NCBI GenBank assembly: GCA_022605405.1
Contig: JABYQQ010000026.1
Span: 124,001-188,000 of the forward strand
Source: Earliella scabrosa
Lineage: Eukaryota; Basidiomycota; Agaricomycetes; Polyporales; Polyporaceae
DNA length: 64,000 nt
Direction: 5' to 3'
Shown here in pieces: positions 56,707 to 64,000 of this stretch. The stretch's first letter is position 1. Each line of letters opens with the position of its first letter. Made by a program: the position numbers and the translations under genes. Under the pieces are notes generated by a model. The model was not told the DNA's origin and made no database searches. It saw nothing but the letters and a program-made list of their open reading frames with translations.

Positions 56707-57227
56707 CTACACTACAACCCCGAGCCGGTGTGCCAAGGTGGCAAAGTTGACGCCATGTAACTGTTGAAGGAGGGCGGCGATGCTGAGCGTGGGGTTAGAC
56801 GTTAGACGGAGGACTGAGGGTGCCGCGGACTCACTGTCTCTGCGACCGTCTATCCAAAAGTCCATTCTTGGGCTGGAGTGGCCTTAGGCGACGGCAATGA
56901 CGAACTAGCGGCTACACTCACCTCATATATCGACAGCGTAGCCTGGGGAAAGGGTGGCGGAGCAAAGAAGCGACGTTTGAGACCGCGCCCGTTCTGCCGT
57001 CGATATCCGGCAGCGTGCATAGCCTAACAACAACGTATAAATGGGTGGAGTAACTGTAGGCTTGCACTTACCTCGGTAAAGGCCGACCAGCATATGATTT
57101 TGGGACCGGTGGTATGGCCGAAGAGGCGAGCGAATATCTGTACAAGAGAACATGACATCAGAATGGGATCTGAACAGTGCCAAGTAATTGGCAGGCTAAC
57201 CTGGACGTGGACGTGGGCGGCGGGCAT
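56707..57227 (-). CDS. Small protein with 5-nt micro-exon, paralog B (91 aa, 5 exons)
   Basis: Spliced model: 57227-57201, 57137-57072, 57023-56922, 56839-56835 and 56782-56707, closing to 92 codons. Landmarks are MPAAHVHVQ, IFARLFGHTTG, AMHAAGYRRQNGRG, PPPFPQATLSIYE, then R-H across the micro-exon AGACA, then IAALLQQLHGVNFATLAHRL. Introns are 63, 48, 82 and 52 nt. It is homologous along its length to the gene at 54288-54828. It is embedded between minisatellite blocks, so gene finders trained on normal exon sizes would miss it. Function unknown. Confidence 0.7.
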
Positions 57228-57639
57228 GGCGCGACGATACAAGACAGCAGGCAGAGAGAGCAAAAAAGACGAACAAGACAGCACGATAGCAAAAATCAGA
57301 GCGACAGGAGGGAAGAGGGATATGGACGACAGGCAATGGGGGTTGGTTGTGGCCAGAGCCAACAAGGAGGCGAGTTTGTGCCTTGAAAGGAACCAGCGCG
57401 TGACCGTGACGAAGCCTACGAGACGGGGACGCGCGGGTTGACAGTGCTGACCAGACCCTCCCTTCCATGACGCTAGTTCACCGACGGCCGCTAGCTTCGT
57501 ATCTCGCCTTTCTCCCTCTCGACCTGCGGACCTACACCCTGCGCCGGCCCTCGCTCTCCGCCATATGGACACAAGAACGCGGCCCGTAGACTGGTGGTTT
57601 GGAGAGATGGACAGCCAGGTGAGTATGCGTCGGGCTTCG

Positions 57640-58740
57640 GTTCCCTGCACGACGCGATTGCGGCGTCCACGACGCTCCACGCTAGAGGCCTCGACGACGC
57701 CAAACCTGTCGCGCCTGGCCTTCGACGCCGCGTCGCCCGCCCCCGAGATGCAACTCCTGCTGTCCGGACGTCGACCCATGTGACGCGTGCACGACGCGTC
57801 GTCGCCCGGTCCCCGCCCTCCTTGACCCCTCTCACGCGTGCACGACGCCTGCCCACACTCCTCGACGCGTCCCCGCCCTCCTCGACCCCTGTCACGCGTG
57901 GAGGGCGCGTCCGCGCCCTCCTCGACCCCTCTAATGCCCGCACGACGCATCTCCGCCGTCCTCGACCCATCGCACGCGTGCACGACGCGTCGTCGCCCCG
58001 TCCCCGCCCTCCTCGACCCCTCTCACGCGTGCACGACGCCTGCCCACCCTCCTCGACGCGTGCCCGCCCTCCTCGACCCCTGTGACGCGTGGACGACGCG
58101 TCCGGGCCCTCGTCGACTCGTCCCCGCCCTCCTCGACCGCTCTCTCGCGTGCAAGACGCGTCCCCGCCCTTCACGACCCCTTTTTTGCGTGCACAACACG
58201 TCCCCGCCCTCCTCGACCTCTCTTTCGCGTGCAAGACGCGTCCCCGCCCTCCACGACCTCCCCTGTGACGTGCACAACACGTCACCGCCCTCCTCGACCT
58301 CTCTTTCGCGTGCAAGACGCGTCCCCGCCCTCCTCGACCCATCGCACGCGTGCACGACGCGTCGTCGCCCCGTCCCCGCCCTCCTCGACCTCTCTTTCGC
58401 GTGCAAGACGCGTCCCCGCCCTCCACAACCTCCCCTGTGACGTGCACAACACGTCACCGCCCTCCTCGACCGCTCTCTCGCGTGCAAGACGCGTCCCCGC
58501 CCTTCACGACCCCTTTTTTGCGTGCACAACACGTCCCCGCCCTCCTCGACCTCTCTTTCGCGTGCAAGACGCGTCCCCGCCCTCCACGACCTCCCCTGTG
58601 ACGTGCACAACACGTCACCGCCCTCCTCGACCTCTCTTTCGCGTGCAAGACGCGTCCCCGCCCTCCTCGACCTCTCTTTTGCGTGCACAACACGTCCCCG
58701 CCCTCCTCGACCTCTCTTTCACATGACCGACGCGCCTCGA
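57640..58740. repeat. Large CpG/ACGCGT minisatellite, unit about 40 bp
   Basis: Units such as GCGTGCAAGACGCGTCCCCG followed by CCCTCCTCGACCTCTCTTTC repeat with period close to 40 bp. Above this is a higher-order repeat of 160-172 bp (CCCTGTGACGTGCACAACAC blocks near 58260, 58432 and 58593). More than ten ACGCGT sites are present. ACGCGT is also the MluI-box motif bound by MBF-type fungal regulators, though here it may be only a repeat core. Long frames on both strands are composition artefacts. Confidence 0.85.
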
Positions 58741-59369
58741 CGACCCTTCCTGAACCGGCGCGATGAGTCCCCAGCCTCGACAAGATCTCTAGCCCCCACT
58801 GGACGTGTCCGCGACCGTTCTGTCCAGGCAAGACCACCCTCCGCAACCTGTCCACAAGCACGACATGTCCGGCCGCAGGGCAGCCCCGCGGCGCTCTGCA
58901 TGCCAGCTCCCTGGCTCTGTCTCCTGCACAACAGGTGTCTGGCCGAGACGCGTTTCTGGCGTCGAAGACGAATCTGCGATCTCGACTCCGCCACGTCCAC
59001 CCTCGTCGACGCTTCTGTAGCCTGCACGCCGCGCCTGGCCCTCCACGACAGCTCTCTCGCCTCCACGAGGTGTCTGTGAGCCACAGGCGACCTCAACGAC
59101 GTGTCTGCGACCACCACGCCGGGACTCCGGCCTCCTCAATGACCCGAGACGGTGTCCAGCCTCCTCGACCGGCTGCGAGTGCAACGACGGAACTCCGACA
59201 CCTGGCCGCCTCTCCCCCTCCGCGAGGTGTCCGGCTCGCTCTGATTGCAAGCAACACCCTGTCTGCACCCTCGGCTCGGACGCGTGTCCACGCGGGTCAA
59301 CACGCGGGCCGCAACACGTCTGCACACTGGTCGACGCGCGTCCGCGATCCAAACCCGGTACGCGCCCTT
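58740..59369. other. Degenerate GC-rich sequence between minisatellite and right iteron array
   Basis: It contains scattered remnants of the CGACGCGTC-type repeat (for example near 59060 and 59330) and no coding frame with a convincing protein or splice structure. Confidence 0.5.
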
Positions 59370-59815
59370 CACGGTTAGAAATATTTGATGCAGGCGGAGA
59401 CGAGCAAGAGGGAAAAATATTTGACATGTCACAAGAGTAGATACAGTGTGACGTCAGCGGTAGGAAATATTTGAGACAAGAAGAGGAATGACTTGGGGAT
59501 ACAGCGCCGGACGACCTATGTACGGATGAAATAATTGACTGAGCGAGAGAGCGGCGGCTACACAAGGGTCAAATATTTGAATGCAGAGGAGCGTGTGCCG
59601 ATGTAGGGTAGAGCATCGGCAAGGCTGAATGGAGGAAGGAAATATTTGAGGGTGTCGTGCAAATATTTGAAGGGAGCGTGCGCAAGAGGGGAAATATTTG
59701 GACGTAGAGACTGCCGTGCAGCGAGACCAGAGTTGGGGATGAAATATTTGATGGAACAGTGAACTAAGCAGAGAGTGAGCACGCGGCGGGGAGAGAGGGG
59801 TGAAATATTTGAGAC
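59370..59815 (-). repeat. Right subterminal array of TGAAATATTTGA motifs
   Basis: Nine copies with the exact AAATATTT core (near 59378, 59413, 59465, 59571, 59641, 59660, 59691, 59741 and 59801) plus one degenerate copy near 59527. The flanks are the reverse complement of the left array, so the arrays mirror each other as expected for end-specific binding sites. The array spans about 450 bp against about 900 bp at the left end. Confidence 0.85.
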
Positions 59816-59895
59816 TGGTGGAAGAATGAGCTGAGGGTGTGCTGGGGTGTAGAGCGCCGTAGGGAGGAGCCAGATGATCTGAGGGCGGTCTGAGG

Positions 59896-59966
59896 TTAAG
59901 GGAGATAAATAGTTGTCTTTTACCGTAACTAAGCCGCTCAGATGATCTGAGTTAACTGATACAAGT
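59896..59966 (-). repeat. Right terminal inverted repeat
   Basis: Reverse-complement partner of the left end, with two mismatches in 54 bases. A second copy of its 13-mer CAGATGATCTGAG lies 68 bp further in, at 59871-59883, in direct orientation. The left end has no such inner copy. Confidence 0.88.
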
Positions 59967-59974
59967 GTCACAGT
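59967..59974 (+). repeat. Right target-site duplication GTCACAGT
   Basis: Partner of 17727-17734, in direct orientation, adjoining the outer edge of the right terminal inverted repeat. Confidence 0.85.
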
Positions 59975-62900
59975 ATATGATGCATGTGAGGACGTAAACA
60001 AGGAGACAATATAGAGATTTGTTACTCACCGTTCGGGCGGTTCCGTCGTTTAGGTTCACCGCTCCTGGTCTAGCATTTGTCACTGGTTCCCAAGGGTTGT
60101 TGGTGCTGATATTACCTAAGGAGCACCGTACACTCCAGGCGAGTTAGAATACGTACACACTCAGAGCCTGAGGGTCAACTATTGTTTTGGCGTGAGCACC
60201 CCGGAGAGAGATTGCGTCCCAGAAGTGCCAGAGCCCCGGACACGGACTCAGGTGGCTGACGATCGTCTGGAGTAGTAACTGAGCGAGCATAGAATTGGCG
60301 AACAAGAGCATTGGATACAAAGGCGCCGTTTCCAAACCAGGTCTAGAGGGCGTAGTTTGAGCTGACTTAGCTGGTATCATGTGCAATTGACGCTTACTCC
60401 ACTTTGTGCACACCGAACGCCTACCAGCCTAAAACGCGGTTCAAGTAGGAAGACTGCCATGATACTTGGAGTGCTGCTTGAAGAGAAAGGTCGACAGGAG
60501 CTCGAGCCGGAGCTTGAGGCGTCTACTTAATGGGCGATTTTCTCACGGCTCAACATCAACCACCGCCACCAGGCTTCAGCGTAACCTGGGTAACGGGTTC
60601 CTGCCACTCCATCCAGCTCCATCCCCAAAGCATGCGTAGGGCTCGGAATCCATGGATGGACAGTGCTCTGATGGATTGTCGGGCAGCACAAGTAAGTAAT
60701 CTGTGTCTCCGGTAGCTGCATCCCCTATTGACGTTCACCAGTCTCTCATATCGCTTCCGACCCGGAACTGATGATCCCGACGATGTCTCTGCCTGCTTGT
60801 CATGTCCGGTACTAGTAGTACGCACGATGTGCCCTTCACGACATATTCAGCTTACTACAGCTCATACACAGATCATCGATCATGAGGCATATGTCGAGGG
60901 GTATTATCGTACGTACCGCGCAATTCTCTCACAACAAGGCGGAACGTCAAACGACTCGTCACCGGCGAGTACCGCCTCCTCTTTTATCTCACCTTTCGTT
61001 TGAGTTCCTCATGTCATCAGCGCTCAATTCAGCTGTAGAGTCTCTGCGTAGTAATCCTTGCAGTGCGCTCTAATTCTGTCATACTCAAAGACCGACGCCT
61101 CGAGGCCGCGGCATGATCTTCGGCATCCGAATTCAGAGCCATCTCTGAATGTGCACGGCATAGACTCGTCTGGGTCTAGCTCGAGCAGTGTGATCACGCC
61201 AAAGGCCTTGTGAGCGATAGAACAACGATCGAAGTCGCTGCGCCTGACATGTATGTCATTCGCTGTCCAGCGCGGTATGTCTTCCATTCCACAATAGCAT
61301 AAGCATGTCCCGTGAGCTTATCTTGCCACCCTAGATACTCTGACGTCCTTAGCGACCACGGAAGGGCATCGGAGGCAATAATCGAACAGCGCCGAGGGCA
61401 CACGGACCCCCGGTGGCAGTATGTCAGTTTCGACTCATCACTTTGCAAGTACCGCGCTTATCTTATGGCTTTGCACAGTCTTCTCTGCATACAGCCCGCA
61501 AGTCCCCATTCGGTGAGAGGCTCCGAGTCTCCTGTCCGTGGGAGCAGCGTTGAGCGTCCATGGATGTGCTGTTCAGCCCTCTCTAACAGCGAACTTGAAG
61601 TCGATCATATCAAACAGCCGGTAGCAGGGTGGTCCTCAAAATCCACCGAGGCCGAACAGGGTTGAACCCGACCTCATGCGCGTGTGTGCGAGCCACCTGC
61701 GCCACACCGAGCGCAGCCACAAGTCTTCGGACTCACGGCGCCCAGTTGTGCGACACGAGTTCCCGACCAGAAGTGATGGTGCGTCTAATTTTACCGAGAG
61801 ACCATACCGTGCCTGATCGTTCGAGATAGCTCGGACCACACAAGCGTCAGGGAACAGCATGTGCTGCCCTCTCCCGCTCGCTCAGAATGCGGAGAACTCC
61901 ACGATTTTGACATCGGTAGCATTCGAAGAGCGCCATCTTCACAGCAGGTCTCGTCCTCCATACGGTTCCGGGTCACGTTCGCCTTCCTGGGGACGCCACG
62001 CTGCACCGTTTTCATCTCTACGCGCCCCTCCTGACTAAACACTTCCGAGGCGCACGAGAACGAGGCGGTGTGCTCTGTGTCCGCCGACTATTGAAGTAAG
62101 CTTTGTATTTGCAATCCATCAGGTTATTCCGTGCGCATGTGCTGACTGATTGGAGAACGGGTTCTTCCTCGCAGAATGAGCATTGCTATATCCAAAGTCG
62201 GCTCGCCGCTCGATCACCGGCTACCCACACATCACGACCGCCACACCCCTGACGCAGGACGCTGCGTCGCCGCCAGCACCAAGATCAGAATACCCGAGTT
62301 GTGACTGCGCCCATCTCGGGTGACTGCGCAGTGGTACTCGCCGGAGGCTCCGTGTCGAGAAGACACGAGTCTCGTCATCACTACCATGCAACAGCACCGT
62401 CTTCCCTTGGAGGAAAGCAGCCAGAGAGGAAGTCGAGGCGGTCATCCTCGAGTCTCTCCGCTTTTAGGGGAAGCTTCTCCCACGGCTGCAAGTGTACACC
62501 GGTCGCAAGCCTTCGAGCGGCGAGATTCGGGGTTCTGCTGCTCTTCTGTGGCGTTGCCTATTCAGGAATGTCCCATGCCACTGCAATGAGGCGTGCCTAC
62601 GTCGGGTACTACCAGCGCAGTCCCTGCTCTCGGACCTGAACTGGGTGGCGCCTTCCTCCATACTGCTACATACTGCTACTGTAAGTCGGAACTGCACCGC
62701 CTTGTATGATTGACTGACTTGGTGGTGGTAGAAGGCTATAGTCTGCGTCCTGACCTTTCAGTGCTTTCACACCTCCGAAGCTGCGCGGAGGCACGAACAT
62801 CGGAGGCACGGACCGAGTCTCAACCCGGCAGTAATAAGATGTGGTTCCGACGGGAGCAAACGACTTCACAATAAACGCGCCTCGCACCGGACCTGCTCTT

Positions 62901-64000
62901 CACTCTCTTCGCTCCCTACCGCAGCTCGGAGTTCCCCTGGCAACAGCACAAGTTCAGGTGCTCCGGATTGTGGTAAGTACCGATGGAAGTTCCTGTCCAG
63001 TCAATCCCCGACCTTCGTCGAGACTCAGCGCTGACATATGCATGTATCAAGGTCTCAAACGCATACCTGGTCACGAGATTACCTCTGGTGTCCCGCCCAG
63101 GTCGCATGGCCGTGGTCCGCCGTTCCTAGCTGTGCAGGGTGTGGACATTCTCGAATCCGACGTTGAAACGGGCATTCGCGCAGCGGAACGCAGGCCCTCT
63201 CCAGAGAATACCATATCGGTGGGCTGATTCCCATACGCAGGTCCACGGACCACAGTGTGGTCGCCCTGAGGTACCAGAGCGGCGGATCAGCCCGACATCC
63301 GGCTCACAGATCCCTTACCATGAGGGACCGAAGTGTTCAGATACCGCATCGGTCAACGTCACGCACCCTCCAGCCCAACGCCGAGCACCTGCACGGGCGT
63401 TCCCTCAGCCTTGTGTTCTCAGCGCGACGTTTAAGCGCGTCCAAGATCCACCGCTGATGTCCGGCCTTCCTCAGCGGAATCGCCACTGCCTGATTTGTGC
63501 TCGCCACCAAGCCCACAGCTTCTTCGGACCTGTGCGAGATACTCATCCGCGGACGACGGCCTCGGTGAGTGTCCCGTTCCGTTTCGCTGTACACATCCAT
63601 CAGATCAGTCCGCGTCAGTTTTCTCACATCATCGTAGCGCAGTTCATCGAATCAGAGCCACATTCTGCGTCCACCTGAGGACCTCGGGCATGCGCCCAAG
63701 AGACCACGCCGGATCAGGACTATCGGACGTTGTGTCGCTGGTACGATCTTCTTCAATGGCATTCGGGAGCTGTACATTCACATAGCCAACGCGTCACATA
63801 GCAGGCCTTTGAGTAAATTTTAGTCCTGGGCTCCACCGGTCTTCGACACCCCACCAAATACATGGGCCTTAACGAACCATCAACACGGGGCCACATCACA
63901 TCGCTATCTCACACGAGACCTGCCTCTGCAGAGTCCAAGAGCAGCACATCATCGTCCTGCCCCACGGCCGCCGGTTCTGCATCAAGTTGATTCTCCCGTT
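59975..64000. other. Right flank, no supported gene
   Basis: Sequence resembles the left flank: no ORF above about 180 codons, no conserved motif, no repeats. A GTGAGT on the minus strand near 60032 could be a donor, but no exon chain follows. Confidence 0.45.

Larger units (their letters stand above)
17735..59966. mobile_element. Giant (42.2 kb) KDZ-type DNA transposon with TIRs, TSD and cargo
   Basis: The sequence shows long inverted repeats at both ends (52/54 identical in the core), an exact 8-bp direct repeat immediately outside both ends, oppositely oriented AAATATTT arrays just inside, and a complete KDZ transposase gene in the middle. Known: KDZ (Kyakuja-Dileera-Zisupton) transposases are DDE-type enzymes abundant in basidiomycetes and often linked to TET/JBP genes; 8-bp target duplications are what I recall for Zisupton. 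Inferred: this is one mobile unit carrying about 17 genes, mostly paralog families, and itself carrying a nested Helitron-like insertion. The apparently open transposase frame and the perfect TSD suggest recent movement. It is not a Starship: no tyrosine recombinase is seen at an end, and TIRs are present. Confidence 0.87.

Noticed and set aside
57491..58726. Several long ORFs on both strands (over 200 codons)
   Set aside because: They lie in the ~40-bp minisatellite. Openness on several frames follows from GC-rich repeats lacking stops, and the products are repeats of R/A/P/S/T.
17735..59966. Starship-type giant element
   Set aside because: No tyrosine-recombinase (DUF3435-like) gene is seen near an end. 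Instead there are TIRs, an 8-bp TSD and a DDE-type KDZ gene.

Overview
The window looks like nuclear DNA of a filamentous basidiomycete, most likely an agaricomycete. The genes are intron-dense, with 47-90 nt introns, GTRNGT-type donors and CAG/TAG acceptors. A CxC2/KDZ transposase, a TET/JBP-type 2OG-Fe(II) dioxygenase, a Zn2Cys6 cluster protein and a Helitron-type Rep/helicase are all present, a combination known from that group. There are no bacterial-style operons. I see no tRNA, rRNA or CRISPR array, though I could not run RNA models.

The main result is that positions 17735-59966 form one very large (42.2 kb) DNA transposon. Its two ends carry inverted repeats, with 52 of 54 bases identical between 17753-17806 and the reverse complement of 59896-59949. 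The element is flanked on both sides by the same 8-bp direct repeat, GTCACAGT, at 17727-17734 and 59967-59974. Just inside each terminus lies an array of the palindromic motif AAATATTT, and the arrays point in opposite senses at the two ends. An 8-bp duplication is what I recall for Zisupton/KDZ elements, and an apparently intact, 11-exon KDZ transposase gene sits inside.

Order inside the element: left array; a 986-aa nuclear-type protein (-); a SUMO-interacting-motif protein (-); a nested, AT-rich Helitron-like element with one 2599-codon ORF (-); an unresolved gene (-); a second SUMO-interacting-motif protein (-); a 691-aa conserved agaricomycete protein (+); the KDZ transposase (+); a TET/JBP dioxygenase (-), convergent with the transposase and 51 bp away; small genes of uncertain structure; a 641-aa lysine-rich Zn2Cys6 protein (-); three paralogous three-exon genes plus a fourth gene (+); two paralogous five-exon genes (-), each with a 5-nt micro-exon; CpG-rich minisatellites full of ACGCGT sites; right array. 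Much of the cargo comes as paralogous pairs or triplets with conserved intron positions. I resolved these by splicing the frames by hand, so the exon boundaries are predictions.

A plausible but untested reading is that the KDZ protein moves the element, the AAATATTT arrays are its binding platform, and the TET/JBP, Zn2Cys6 and SUMO-interacting proteins manage chromatin or methylation state. The flanks (1-17726 and 59975-64000) are gene-poor. On the left I can support only a few small membrane-protein genes. One of these has its putative TATA box about 100 bp from the transposon insertion point.
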